Made by a program: the position numbers and the translations under genes
Shown: positions 22,929-33,869 of the stretch, piece by piece
How the letters are laid out: each line of letters opens with the position of its first letter
Position numbering within the stretch: the stretch's first letter is position 1
Notes under the pieces: model-generated
Told to the model about the DNA's origin: nothing
What the model saw: only the letters and a program-made list of their open reading frames with translations
Databases searched by the model: none
Assembly: GCF_023065955.2 (NCBI RefSeq)
Contig: NW_026622897.1
Span: 7,569,001-7,633,000 of the forward strand
Direction: 5' to 3'
DNA length: 64,000 nucleotides
Source: Ursus arctos
Lineage: Eukaryota; Chordata; Mammalia; Carnivora; Ursidae

Positions 22929-23860
22929 AATGAAGAGAAAACCTAGAGATTCTCAGATGAAGGAAAGTAAAGAATTTGTTGCAGGCAGATCTACTCTAAA
23001 AGAATAGTTCAGGAAAATTCTTAAACAGAAAGGAAACAATAAAAGAAGGAACTCTGAAATATCAGGAAGAAACAAAAATCATGGTAAGAAAAAATATGAG
23101 TGAATACAACAGACTTTACCTCTCCTCTTGAGTTTTCTAAATTATCTTTAATGTGGAAACAGAATTATAATGCCAACTGATGTGGTTCTAAATGTACAAG
23201 GGAATTATATTATAAATAAGGAAGGATAAAGGGATATAAAGGCAGGAAAGGCTCCTATTCTACACTAAAACTGGTAAAATGATGACACTAATAGATTCTG
23301 GTAAGTTGTGTATATAAGTAATGACTGTAGATCCACTAAAAAAAAAAAGATCTACAAGAAATAACAAACGAATACTATTTATAAACGAAGATAAAATTCA
23401 AAAAAAAAAAAAATGTCCAAGTAACCCTCAGGAAGGCAGGAAAAAAAAAATAGAGAAACAAAAACAGAATGGTCAGAAAACAAAAAATATAATATCAGAT
23501 TTAAGAGCCCTCATGTATCAATATTTATATTGAATGTAAATGGTCCAAATACACCAATTAAAAAACAGAGATTGGTAGAGTGGATTAAAAGCACATGACC
23601 CAACCATATGTTGTTTGCAAGAAATTCACTTCAAATACAATGATGTAGGCAGGTTGAAAACCAAAGCATAGAAAAAATACTGCATGATTCCATGTGTATA
23701 ATATTCATGAAATGATGAAATTATAGTAAGTGGAACAAATTAGTGCTTGCCAGGTGTGAAGGAGGGGGTGGGGGCAGAAGGGAAATGGATGTAGCTACAA
23801 AGAGGCAACTTGTGGGTTTTTGTACACTGTGGGTAGTTTCCGGGGCATAAAAGTGTATTC
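22929..23860 (+). mobile_element. Old L1 LINE, continuation after the younger L1
   Basis: ORF1 end of the old L1: GAGATTCTCAGATGAAGGAA, GATCTACTCTAAAAGAATAG and GAAGGAACTCTGAAATATC, followed by inter-ORF DNA, a short ORF2 start (ATGTAAATGGTCCAAATAC, CAGAGATTGGTAGAGTGG) and, from about 23670, 3'-UTR-like sequence (GCATGATTCCATGTG, GGGGGTGGGGGCAGAAGG). The jump from early ORF2 to 3' UTR means most of ORF2 is deleted. Poly(A) runs at 23338-23348 and 23401-23413 are internal. Confidence 0.65.
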
Positions 23861-24184
23861 GCTTCTAATTTAAGGAAATCCATCAATCTTTTCTTTTATG
23901 ATTTCTTCCTGTCTTAGAAAATATTGCACACACCGAAATTACATAGTAAGAGTCACTTTATTTTCTTCTAGCCCTTTTACAGTTTCATTTTTTTTTTCTC
24001 AGCTCAGTTTCTCTGTAAATTGGGAGGGGCCAGGAGATAGTGTACCCATATTAATTTTTTTTTTTTCAAAATGCAGACTCAGTTGTCCTACCCCATCAAA
24101 AGTCTACTAATGCAGGATTGTGTAAGTTCTGCTTATCTGGTTTAGCCATTTTATGTCCCAGAATCTTGTTTATAACAGTCTTAA
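23861..24184. other. Non-genic stretch
   Basis: No gene or recognised repeat. T-rich short runs at 23985-23998 and 24056-24066. Confidence 0.5.
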
Positions 24185-24335
24185 AAAATAAGCTTTTTTA
24201 TTTTGAGATGGTTTTAGATTTACAGAAGATGTGCAAACATAGTTTACAGAATTCCCACATACCCTTCACTCACCTTCTTCTTACATTAACATCTTATACA
24301 CCGTAGTGCAGTTATCAAAACCAGTCTGTGAATGG
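24185..24335 (-). repeat. Old L1 3' end, minus strand
   Basis: The plus strand reads TTTTATTTTGAGATGG, GATTTACAGAAGATG, AATTCCCACATACCCTTC and ACATTAACATCTTATAC. In reverse this is the terminal 3' UTR of an old L1 (L1MD/L1ME type) ending in AAATAAAA. A second copy is at 58035-58140. Confidence 0.6.
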
Positions 24336-25117
24336 TCCATACACAGAGCTAAAGCACCCCTTGATAGTGATTTTTCTTACTGGAGGAGATGATTATGCCA
24401 GAGTCCCAACTCCTGTTATTTGTGCATTTTTGTTCCTAAATGCCAAAATGAAAAGGTAGACTAAAAGCTTCAAGTTGTTGCCTAAAATTAAAAAAAAGTA
24501 AAAAAAGAAGGAAAATGATGTAACCCTTTGTTCCTCTCCTCCCACACAACTGGAACCATGAAAGTCAGAGTAAAACCTCCACACTCTCCTTAATTCCACA
24601 CATTATGCGTGGTTACTGTTAGCACACATGCTTCCAATCACCCCCTGTCTTAAGAACAGTGCAAATGTGGGTGCTAAGAGAATTGAAACTGCCAAACACA
24701 TTTGACATCACAATGCCCTTGAAAGAGCTATCAGCTAAACCCAGATATATATGTACATCTCAGCAGTTCCATTTTATTAAACTCACAACATTTCCACCCA
24801 ATTTAAACCCACTGTGATAGCACACGTCGTGACGGATTTGGGTGGTGGTTTCCTTTCCAGTTGGCTCTAAGAACATTATATGAAGCCAGACCACAGTTCA
24901 ATGCCAAGTCCATGATTAGCGTTCTCTTTCCACTTGGGTCTCTTTTGTTTTTTGAGCAGATATGCAACGTTGGCTACAACCACTTAGGGATGGGGTGAGA
25001 ACAAGACCCGTTCAAGAAATGTGACAATAGTTGTGAAAATTCATTTTAAGAGCAGCAACTCTTGTTACTTTAAGTGTCAGCTATGAATTTCTAGCTAAGG
25101 GCTGTATTTCTGTAACA
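24336..25117. other. Non-genic stretch, unique
   Basis: No open frame of interest, no RNA and no recognised repeat. Short AT-rich and A-rich patches only. Confidence 0.5.
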
Positions 25118-25345
25118 GGGATTGCAGACTGGTGGCCCCTGGGCCAAATGTGGCTCACAGATGTGTTTTATTTGGCCAGTTGAATGTTATAAAAGCATCT
25201 GAAATTTGTGGCCAACATTTACATATTAAGAGATTCTACACAAAAGTCTGGATTTCTGGATTCTCATGAAAAACTTGATGCGGCTACATTGGGCCTACTT
25301 TTCCACATGGCAACAATTGGCTGGGGCTGAGCTGCAGCTGCTCTT
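25118..25345 (+). mobile_element. Probable hAT-type non-autonomous DNA transposon
   Basis: It starts near CAGGGATTGCAGACTGGTGG and continues with CCCCTGGGCCAAATGTGGCTC, TTTATTTGGCCAGTTGAATG, TCTGGATTTCTGGATTCTC and TTTTCCACATGGCAACAATTGG. I recognise this order as a common mammalian MER-type repeat of hAT class, but I do not name the family. No coding capacity. Confidence 0.45.
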
Positions 25346-25534
25346 TGAGACGGCGTATGTCCCATCTGGTTAGCATAATCTCTATCCAGCTCGCTTCTCC
25401 TATTTATGTAACTTGCCTTGTCTCTGTGGCTGTTTGGATTTTCAACACTAGTTTATAATCAAAGATCAAGAGAACTTCAGTTATTTAAGCTTCTGGTTCT
25501 ACCAAGGTGAGAAAAACTACGAGGAGAAAAGATG

Positions 25535-25790
25535 GCCTGAGTGTTAGTCTGGGTTCCTTCAGAAGTAGATCTTGAGATTAGGATTCAAGTGTAATTTATT
25601 TGGGAGGTGACCCCAAGAAACACTGGCAGGATAGTGGGGAAGTGCATTGGAGAAAAGAAGCCAACCAATAAATAATGCGTTATCAGTTAAGTCACTGTTG
25701 TGGTCAACTGGAGCTTAACCCTACTGGGGAATTCTGGATGGCAGTGTAAAGTATGCGCCTCAGAGTTACTGCAGCTGAGACACAGGAGAG
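25535..25790. repeat. Probable unclassified ancient interspersed repeat
   Basis: The block TTAGTCTGGGTTCCTTCAGA, GATCTTGAGATTAGGATTC, ATTTGGGAGGTGACCCCAAG and CACTGTTGTGGTCAACTGGAG looks like a widespread mammalian repeat, but I cannot place its family or boundaries. The plus-strand frames over this region (25700-26026) are not credible genes. Confidence 0.35.
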
Positions 25791-27319
25791 CAGTTCTTCC
25801 CATCAGTTATTTACCGATGGTTGCTCCCAGAAGCAGCAAATCCTCAACATTACCAGAATGCCATTCCCATGGGCGAATCATTCCTGGAGGTCAGAGAAAA
25901 CCTCCCAGGCAAAGAGAGGCAGAGGCCAAAAGTTGGAAATCAGTGCCTCAGACACTGAAATGTAAGGCCCGAGAGGATATGTGCAGGACACCAGCAGCCT
26001 TAGCCACACCATGCTTCTGTGACTAACTCGAAGAGATAGGGACAGCAAGGATTGTGTCTCACAGAATAGAGGAGGCACTTGGTATTTGCTGACCAGCCAA
26101 ACAAATTTTCTCTCCCTCATGCAAGCTGCTCATCCTTTGAATCAACTTTAGAAGTTCCCCAAATTGGCCTTCGTGTCCTGCTGCACATTCTGAGCCCCTG
26201 GGTAAAGGTGGCATAAATTGAACCACCCAAAGCAAGAGAGTTGTGAGGACACCAGGCCAGAGTATCTTTAGAAGTTGACATGGGCTTTGGTCCCCTTTGG
26301 TCCTCTCAGTGTACATTTATTCCAAAGCAAGGGCATTGAAGCACTTTCTGTAGTTAGCTCATGATCAGAATCCAGATGTGAGTAGGCCAGATTCATGTTT
26401 TTACTGTTCACAGTGTGAGTCATAGAAGAATTGGATGGGACTCAAGCACGAGCCTGGCTTACATGAATGCTTTAGTCATATCGCTGTTTCCTTTAGTGAG
26501 AATCCTCGTAATGTCCAAGCATCATGATTTGTTTATGGTGGCTTTGAACTAGAACAGCACAAAATTATAAATTATGTAATTATTACATTGAGTTTCAATC
26601 ACTAATTGATCCAGTCCTGCCAGTATGACAGCTGGTGGCAATCAGTTACCTAATAGAAACTGACTGTAATCTCCTAAATGGAAGGGGCAACATCAACAGC
26701 ACTTGAGCAGAATCTGCTCTACATAGTAGGTGTTTGCTGGGTCATACTAAGTGCTTGCCAACTGTATGTTCTCTCCACCTTTTTATTCCTCCTTCCCTCT
26801 CTTCTTTTCTTCCTTTTTTCCCTCCCTCTTAACCTCAGTTCATCAATTAGAGGTGGGATGGGGCTGATAAAAGAACATTCTAGAAATGATAAGATAGATG
26901 TATGGAAAGATAAAGTGGGGTAGGATAGAGCTAATTCCTTGAACAGTAGGAAGATATTTTATTTTGGTCCAGTATGTTTTCCTGAGCCAGGAGCAGACTT
27001 TTAATGGTGACAAACCAGGTTGGACATAATTCCACTTCAAGCCCAGAGTAGCCATAGTGCTGGGTATTGACTCTCGGCTTATGAAAGTTTTTGTCAAATT
27101 GATTTTCTCATTGGGGAATCTTCCTTAATGTGATTTTAGTGGATTTAAACTAGAAAGAACAGAAAATTACTAAGTACATAGAATTACATTGAGATTCAAT
27201 TACTCAGCAGGAACCCTAAAAAGTCAATCCACATTGATGACATTGTTGATTATTATCTTGGATAATTACGCAGGAAGAGTGAACACATTTAGAAAGGGAC
27301 CATGCAAAACACCTAGAAC
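25791..27319. other. Non-genic stretch, mostly unique
   Basis: No supported gene. Overlapping 80-110 codon frames on both strands around 25700-26316 cancel one another as evidence. A pyrimidine-rich patch is at about 26773-26832. No RNA gene seen. Confidence 0.5.
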
Positions 27320-27445
27320 AGCAGTTCTCAAGTGGGTATGGAAGATGAGGTGCCACTGTGTATGTGTGTAGGTGTGTGTGTACGTATGTGTGGCTGTGGT
27401 GAGAGAACATATCAGAATCACCAGGACACACACACACACACACAA
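27320..27445 (+). repeat. MER5-like fragment with internal GT and CA tracts
   Basis: It begins ACAGCAGTTCTCAAGTGGG, a MER5/hAT-Charlie-like end, then a GTGTGT-rich tract at 27357-27400, then CATATCAGAATCACCAGGA (27407-27425), like the MER5 interior, and then a (CA)n run at 27426-27444. The microsatellites have expanded inside the transposon. Confidence 0.45.
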
Positions 27446-27904
27446 ATATTCATACATATGCTATCACTGTTCCTTCTGCCTCTCTCTTTCTCTCTAGATA
27501 AACCCAGTATTAAATTATGTGTCTCTGGTAGAGTCATATTTTTCTCTGAAATGCATGAGGCATAAAGTCCCTTTTGGAATGAAGCCCAGCTTCTCTATCT
27601 CCCTGAGAGAGAAGCTGCAGCCCTCAGTGAGGGCTGCTGGGGAGACTGGTACAGACATCTGGCCCTTCATTTAAGTTGCCCAAGGCACCCAAACTGTGAG
27701 ATCATTTGACAACTCCAAAACATCCAGACTTCACAATTGGAGCAAATCCTATGGCTTCTTTGATCATTCTCACCTAAGTGGTCATTATAATCTCCAAGGA
27801 CTAGAGAGTATATTTTTCTCATGACTTTCAAAACTCATAGTATGTGGCCTCCAGGCACACAGCTATCGAAACACCTGAACACAATCCTCCAGGCTTTATG
27901 ATGT
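27446..27904. other. Non-genic stretch, unique
   Basis: No gene, RNA or recognised repeat. A CTCT run is at about 27480-27496. Confidence 0.5.
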
Positions 27905-27946
27905 GGCGCACACGTGCGTGCGCACGTGCGTGTGTGTGTGTGTGTG
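27905..27946. repeat. Alternating purine-pyrimidine tract, Z-DNA prone
   Basis: About 40 bases of near-perfect alternation: GCGCACACGTGCGTGCGC, ACGTGCG, then (TG)n. CG and CA/TG alternation is the best-known Z-DNA-forming composition. CpG density here is far higher than in the flanks. It leads directly into the TG/GA array. Confidence 0.75.
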
Positions 27947-27950
27947 AGAG

Positions 27951-28197
27951 AAAGAGTGTGTGTATGAGACAGTGTGTGTGAGAGAGACTGTGTGTGAGTG
28001 AGAGAGAGGCAGTGTGTGTGTGTGAGAGTGTGTGTGTGTGTGTGTGCGTATGAGAGAGAGTGTGTAGATGTGAGACAGTGTATGTATGAGACAGTGTGTG
28101 TGTGTTTGTATGTGAGACTGTGTGTGTAAGAGACTGTGTGTGTGTGAGAGAGGCAGTGTGTGTATGTGAGACAGTGTGTGTGTGAGGGAGAGAGAGA

Positions 28198-28237
<40 letters not shown>

Positions 28238-28518
28238 GTGTGTGTATGAGACAGTGTGTGTGAGAGAGACTGTGTGAGTGAGAGAGAGGCAGTGTGTGTG
28301 TGAGAGACAATGTGTGTGTGTGAGAGAGAGTGTGTGTGTGTGTATGAGAGACAGTGTGTAGATGTGAGACAGTGTATGTATGAGACAGTGTGTGTGCGTT
28401 TGTATGTGAGACTGTGTGTATAAGAGACTGTGTGTGTGTGAGAGAGGTAGTGTGTGTATGTGAGACTGTGTGTGAGGGAGAGAAAGACAGTGTGTGTGTG
28501 TGTGTGTCTATGTGAGAG
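27951..28518. repeat. TG/GA higher-order tandem array, two copies of about 290 bp
   Basis: The block is built from TGTG runs separated by GAGACAG, GAGAGAG and ATGAGACAG words. The word order repeats: AAAGAGTGTGTGTATGAGAC occurs at 27951 and 28233, GTGTAGATGTGAGACAGTG at about 28062 and 28356, GTTTGTATGTGAGACTG at 28104 and 28398, and TGTGAGGGAG at 28181 and 28471. Spacings of 282-294 show one ancestral unit duplicated in tandem, then changed by small indels. Minus-strand frames of 270 and 246 codons (His-Thr-Ser rich) run through because the repeat lacks stops; I do not regard them as genes. Confidence 0.9.
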
Positions 28519-29214
28519 AGAGAGAGATAATGAGAGAGACAGTGTGTGTGTTGGGGGGGTGAAAAAGAGAGACATACAGAGAGAGAGAACATGGTTCCCT
28601 GCTGTGATGAGACTCTAGGCAGGAAATTTAGGGTTAACATTCCTACTGTCAGCAGTCACATAGGAGACAGGGCCTCCATCTCAGCATTCCTGGGCTGTCA
28701 TCAGTCTGCCTCACGATTTCAGTGTGCCTCGGTGTCTGTTTTGTATTTAACTCTGCCCCACATACAACACCACATGAGACCTGTTGTGGTTTTTGCTAGT
28801 AGAGGATGGTTAATATCTGAAGAGGGCGGGTACCCTTCCCAGGCACCCCCAGGAAAGGTGTGGACCTGCAAAGATAACGATCGGTGTCGTGGAGAAAACC
28901 ACGCAGGCACAAACCCCAGAAACTGATATTTAAACCCCAGACCCATAAGGGACCCTACGTATTCCCATTAGCCGGCCTAGTCTGTTTCCCCTCATCAGCA
29001 AACATATGTCCTCTGCGGAAGCAGCCAAGCCTGCCTGAACTGGTTGCTATTTCTGTAAGAAGGCAGAGGGGGAAGGGAAAGCAGGAGGATTTTTGCACTG
29101 CAGTCCTGTGCGGGGCTGTAAATGTCTGTAGAAAGCTGCGGGTCCTCCTGGGCACGAATGATACCACAAAGACAGCAGTACCTCTCTGAGCCGATGTATC
29201 TCTCACTGCCCTTG
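28519..29214. other. Non-genic stretch, slightly CpG-richer
   Basis: A GAGA-rich run continues to about 28590. From about 28820 to 29210 several CpGs occur (for example AACGATCGGTGTCGTGG), more than in most of the window but well short of a CpG island. Frames of 100-130 codons on both strands overlap and have no domains. Confidence 0.45.
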
Positions 29215-29319
29215 GTGTGATGCTTAGGTGCCGCGGTGGGCTCTGGGAGCAGAGAGACGTGGGTTTGAACCCCAGCTCTGCAACACAGTACTGTATGACC
29301 TTGAGAAACAATAGACTTC
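29215..29319 (+). repeat. MIR SINE, 5' part
   Basis: Plus-strand MIR head: GGGCTCTGGGAGCAGAGAGA, CGTGGGTTTGAACCCCAGCT, CTGCAACACAGTACTG, TATGACCTTGAG. The box B-like GGTTTGAACCCCAGC is well kept. Confidence 0.8.
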
Positions 29320-30280
29320 CATGTTCCGACTTCGACCATCCGCTCTGACCATTGTCTTCTATCCTTCCGATTCCCTGCCTTGATCAACTCCGCCACTCGC
29401 TGACCCCCACCAGGACCATTGGTCCCTGATCCACAAGTGTAAGTGCCTCATCACATTCAAGGCCTTTGTTCACTCGTACCCATGTCAAAATTCCACGGTC
29501 ATTCAGTAATTGTTCCCCTGCATATATCTTTAATTTCCTGGCCCTCCTTCGCTTTGGGCATCCTTGTTTGGCGAAGCCACAAACCCAGTTCTAGCCACCT
29601 CTCTGCCTGCTTCTCACCTGCACCTATACAGTTGGATATGGTTGGAGAAAAACACATAATCTTACATTAAATGTGTGATTACCATCTTTAGCCAGGCCTC
29701 TGTTGCCACCTGGCAGCCGTCCAGTACTTCCAGCCACGTTCCCTGTCTACTTCCCTGCCTATGTCACACTTCCCATTCTCTGCACACCTCCTTTCCCATC
29801 TTCCCTCGCAGTTACTGGCTTTGCTTCCGACTTTCCTGAGGAAAAGAAAGGCATCAACAGAGAGAACTGCCACAAACTCCCACCTTTACACCACACCCAT
29901 CTTCCCTTTACCTCATTTCTGTTATTGCAGACTAGCTCTCTGCTCTCAGCTAAGCAAATCCTGCCACTTCTTTCTCTCTGGCATCCTCATTTCCCTCTCT
30001 CTTTGAACCTTTCCCATCCCAGCACGCTATAATCTCATTTTACTACAAGCCCCCTTCAACCTCCTGTTTTCCTCTATAGCAACAAGCCCCCACTTCTCCT
30101 CTTTCCCTTTGCAGCAAAGCTCTGTAAAATAGCAGTCTATACCATGGTTATTATCTCCAAATAACTTATTCCTGTTCCTTCTTGAACCCACTACAATCAG
30201 GTTTTCCCTCCAGTCAAAGCACTCTTTTTAAGACCACCAGTAACTGCCATGTTGCTAAACGCAATGGTAGGCACTCAGTA
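29320..30280 (+). repeat. L2 LINE, interior
   Basis: The 3' 500 bp is clear: CTTCTTGAACCCACTACAATC (30178-30198), AGGTTTTCCCTCCAGTCAAAG, ACCACCAGTAACTGCCATGTTGC (30232-30254) and TAAACGCAATGG match L2 ORF2 interior. The 5' part from 29320 is C/T-rich and plausible L2 but less certain. Open frames at 29443-30032 are remnants or chance. Confidence 0.6.
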
Positions 30281-30304
30281 GATATTTATCGGGCGAACGA
30301 ATGA

Positions 30305-30420
30305 AATATTCTAAACCTCATTCTCTTTGTATGTAAAATGAGACCCTAATATCTACTTATAAGATTTGTTATGAGGATTAGTTGGTATAGGCACTTAGCA
30401 GAGTAAGTGCTAAATTACAT
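30305..30420 (+). repeat. MIR SINE, 3' part
   Basis: AACCTCATTCTCTTTGTATG, TAAAATGAGACCCTAATATC, TTATGAGGATTAGTTGG and GGCACTTAGCAGAGTAAGTGC follow the MIR 3' half in plus orientation. Confidence 0.7.
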
Positions 30421-30949
30421 ATTGAGCAAAGAGATTTTGCTCCATTTTAAGAGGAAATATTTACCTGTAAAACATATGCAGCTTCCCTGAGTGCTGGCCT
30501 AAAAATAAAGGTCTTGGTCATATAAGGTAACTATGCCTTGCTCTTATGGAAGAGTTTCTTCCAGTTCCTGTAAAGAGGAGGAATTGCTTTTTCCTTAGTT
30601 GGATATTAAATATTTCTATTCACTGATGCACTGAAAGGTGAGAATTAATACCATTTGTTAATGAGAGTGTAGGGCTTCTCTCCAGACAGGACAAGAGTTC
30701 GGTACCTGAGTAGAAGACATATCAGCACATTGAGTTTGTTCATGAATGCCAGAATATGTGGGAAACTGTTGGAAAATAATTGGAATCTGAGAGAGAGAGT
30801 GACAGACAGCAAGCAATGCGAAAAGAGTGACCAGGAACTGAACACTGGGCCTGGTTGGTTGGAGATGTTGAAAGGATGGGCTGGCCTAGCCAATCTCACA
30901 GGCAAGTTGGTGAGCCAGGGAAGGATTCTAGGGGACCCACAGTTTCTTT
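30421..30949. other. Non-genic stretch
   Basis: No supported gene. The 102-codon plus-strand frame at 30730-31038 runs into L1 3' sequence and shows no domain. No repeat recognised before 30950. Confidence 0.5.
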
Positions 30950-31500
30950 ACAAGATGCCCATCATTACCTTGCTGGAAGGAATAGACATACCTGAAACTT
31001 TTGAGGGCAATTTGACAAGGTATATTAAAAAGGTTTGAAACAAACACGTCCTTTGATCTAGTCACCCCATTTCTAAGAACTCATCCTAAGGGAATAATGA
31101 TGGATGTGCACAGAGATTAAGCCACAAGGCAGTTTCCTACAGCACAGTCCATTGTATGGTTAAAAAAAAGTCTAAATGTCCACCAATAAGGAATTGGTTA
31201 AATAAGTTATTCTGTATAATGTCATTCAATGCGGCCATTAAAGAATATGCTGGAAGTTATACTTCTTGATGTTGAAATATGTTCACAATGTATTAAGTAA
31301 AATCATCAGCTCCAAAACAGTATATAGAGGAGGAGTTACATTTTTGTAAATTTATAGGGACAAAAATTGAAAAAACAAATAAGAAAATATTAGTAGTTGC
31401 AGGATCACTAGTAATTTACATTTTCTTCTTTTTACTTACTCATATTTTATAAGTTTTCTGCAAGTGTGCATTATTTATGTAATAAAAGTTAAACCCACAA
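30950..31500 (+). repeat. Old L1 3' end
   Basis: Plus-strand L1 ORF2 tail and 3' UTR: GGGCAATTTGACAAGGTAT, CATTTCTAAGAACTCATCC, AAATGTCCACCAATAAGGAA (31173-31192), TTGGTTAAATAAGTTATTC, GCGGCCATTAAAGAATATG (31231-31249), and an end at TGTAATAAAAGTTAAA. Strongly diverged. Confidence 0.75.
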
Positions 31501-31639
31501 AGCAAAGTTATCTCATCAGAGTATAGGATTCATCATCCCTTTTCTCTTCCCCGTGGCCCCTAGTGGCCACATACAAATAAGATATGAATAAGGAAGTATA
31601 TATAAGTTAATAAGCATGCAGCAGGAGTAGAGTGATTAG

Positions 31640-32115
31640 AGATATTTTAGAATTTCCATCCATTCATTCACCAAATACTTATAAGTGTGAACCACGTTCT
31701 GGGCATTGTATAATTATCCAGCCAAGAATGAGACCAATGTGGCCCCTGCTTTCATGTAATTTTCACCTAATGAGAAAATCAAATATTATGCCAGTAATTA
31801 TATGAGTATTGTTACAGAAGAAAGATTCAGGTGTTGTAGGAGCACATAAAAGGATATAACCCAGACTCAGACGTGTAAAAGTCTTCTCTGGGTGAGTGAT
31901 ATTTAAGCCAACACCAGAAGGATGAATAAAAGTTGGACACACATAGAGGGAGGAAGAAAATTTAAGGCAGAGGGAAGAAAGCAAGGTCTCAACGAGAGAC
32001 CAGCATGAGTGAAGGCGCTGAGTGAACAATAAAACAGAGCCCATCGGAGGCAGTGAGGGGAAACCAGAGCATTGAGAACACACAGGTAGGTGTGAGAGAG
32101 AGGTGTGCCTCTAGG
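31640..32115 (-). repeat. L2 LINE, 3' part, minus strand
   Basis: The plus strand shows the reversed L2 3' end: TTCATTCACCAAATACTTAT, TTCTGGGCATTGTATAATTA, TGTGGCCCCTGCTTTCATG (31738-31756), TATTTAAGCCAACACCAGAAG (31901-31921) and AGGCAGAGGGAAGAAAGC. This is the same order as the copy at 47605-48165. Confidence 0.75.
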
Positions 32116-32325
32116 CAGAGAGTGTGTGGGATTTCAGCACAAGTCCTAGAGTGTGCAGTGAGAACTCTGGTGGGAAGCACGATAGGAACTCAATAGATGA
32201 ACCAAATTTAAACCAGAGTACCCTCGGTACTGCAGACTTCTTGGGGGTGTTGGTCCAACAAAATGTTCATTTATGATTGCAACACAGCTACAGAGCTGGG
32301 CACTTGCTATCACTGCCTGTGCATT
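32116..32325. other. Non-genic stretch
   Basis: Short unique interval between an L2 and a MIR. Nothing recognised. Confidence 0.4.
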
Positions 32326-32490
32326 ACCTCACTTGACCCCGTCCTTCATACTATGAGGTGAGCGCTCTTATCTTCATTTCATAGATGAGGAAACTAAGGC
32401 TTGGAGAGATTAAGTGATTTTCCTAAGACCAAAAGGCAAGTGAATAGTAGAGGAGGAGTTCGAACCCAAGAAAGTCCACGCTGGCCCCTG
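32326..32490 (-). repeat. MIR SINE, minus strand
   Basis: Well-preserved reversed MIR: ATTACCTCACTTGACCC, ATACTATGAGGTGAGCGCTC, TTCATTTCATAGATGAGGAA (32375-32394), ACTAAGGCTTGGAGAGATTA and GAGTTCGAACCCAAGAAAG. The box B complement is visible at the end. Confidence 0.9.
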
Positions 32491-33384
32491 AATGAAGTGA
32501 ATGACAGAAGGAAATTTAGGAATGAATGTGAAGGGTCAGGATACAGATGCAGAAGTGCAAGACAAATTCCATTTCTTCCAAATCAAGTTAAATTGCAAGT
32601 TTTTGTCCCCATGAGCTGGTGGGAAACTAGAACTCAGCCTTCTCAAGGTTTCCTGTCCTTTTGGGGCTGTGTTGTGGTTGTGAGGTTTCCTGCAGTGCCC
32701 TGTTTCTGGGACGTCCCCTCTGCCTGGGGTGGCCTGCAGAGAAATACCACTGCATACACTTACATGATACCAGTGCACCTGGGAAACTCCAACTGCACTT
32801 TTCAGGAAGAATAAACTGATTTTCAGGCCTTGGGAAGTAAAAACATTCTTCACTTTACAATGTGGAGCAGTTTGTCTCTCTCTAGCTCCTACTCACAAAC
32901 TCCAGGCCCAACTTTGCAGATCTAAGTCATTAACATGCACCTCAGAATGAGAGGGTCTTTCACTGACAAGACCACTCCTCCTCTGACTACAGCTGCACCA
33001 GTTAATAGCGATAGTTTACCTCTGTAATGGTGGGAAGAAAGATTCAGTCTCAGGCTGCACTGCAGGGCATTTGGTTTGTGAAACCATTCATCCATGGTTT
33101 CCTCTTTGTGTAAGTTCATTATACATAGTCCTGAATACAAATAAGGTGACTCCACAGGTGAGAGATTCTGGGAGATAAAGATAATTTCTCAAATGTTACA
33201 GTCATCAAAGTAATGATGTCATCAGGGTCCTCAAATAAAGGAAATCACAGCATCAGACCTCCAGACAAGCCAGCCTCAGAGACGGGTGACATTTGCTTGC
33301 TCATTTGTTTATGTGTCTTACAGTGTAAAGGTGTGAAGAGTGCTGTGCTAAGTTCTCATGCCTATTCAGCCCAGACTCTGGACA
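32491..33384. other. Non-genic stretch, unique
   Basis: The 137-codon plus-strand frame at 32401-32814 starts inside the MIR and is opposed by a 105-codon minus-strand frame. There is no domain or splice context that I can support. No repeat recognised. Confidence 0.5.
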
Positions 33385-33432
33385 GCCTGTGATGCTCAGC
33401 ACACAGTAGGTGCTCAATAATTACGAGAGAAT
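33385..33432 (+). repeat. MIR/L2-type 3' terminus
   Basis: GTGATGCTCAGCACACAGTAGGTGCTCAATAATTACG followed by GAGAATGAATAG is the shared 3' terminal motif of MIR and L2 elements. Only this end survives. Confidence 0.6.
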
Positions 33433-33869
33433 GAATAGAGAATGAAGAAATGCTTGACCCTGCTCACTGAGTAGGTTCAGCCTCGGCAGGGTTTTTGGTG
33501 ATATACGGGCTCCAGTAGGAAAGCATAAAGGAAATGACACTATGTCCAACAGCCCAGGTAGAGATGGGACCACGCAGGACGATGCCAGGATGGCTGGGAT
33601 GTTAAAAACATTTGGCTCTAACACTTCCTCAGAAAGAATTGTATCTGGACAGGCACAGGCATGAACAAGTGCATTCTCAACTTCCCTCCAATGGCTCAGA
33701 CCAATGGCATGATGGCATTGGCCTGGGATTGATTTTTTTAAAAAGCACGATGAATATCATATGTGTACCTGAATGCGGAGGCTAACTAAAATGTTGGGTG
33801 GTTTTTCTTCTGCTTGGAATAGAACATCTCTGTTTGGCAACATTCTTCATTTCATTTTTCTCAGATTCC
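33433..33869. other. Non-genic stretch, unique
   Basis: No gene, RNA or repeat recognised. Confidence 0.5.

Noticed and set aside
27828..28640. Minus-strand frames of 270 and 246 codons rich in His, Thr and Ser
   Set aside because: They are open only because the TG/GA repeat lacks stop codons in these frames. Two frames on the same strand are open at once and the residue pattern is the repeat itself.
28820..29210. Possible CpG island
   Set aside because: CpGs are locally more frequent but too sparse over too short a span, and no promoter or first exon is nearby.
32401..32814. 137-codon plus-strand frame
   Set aside because: Its first third is MIR sequence and an opposing frame covers the rest.
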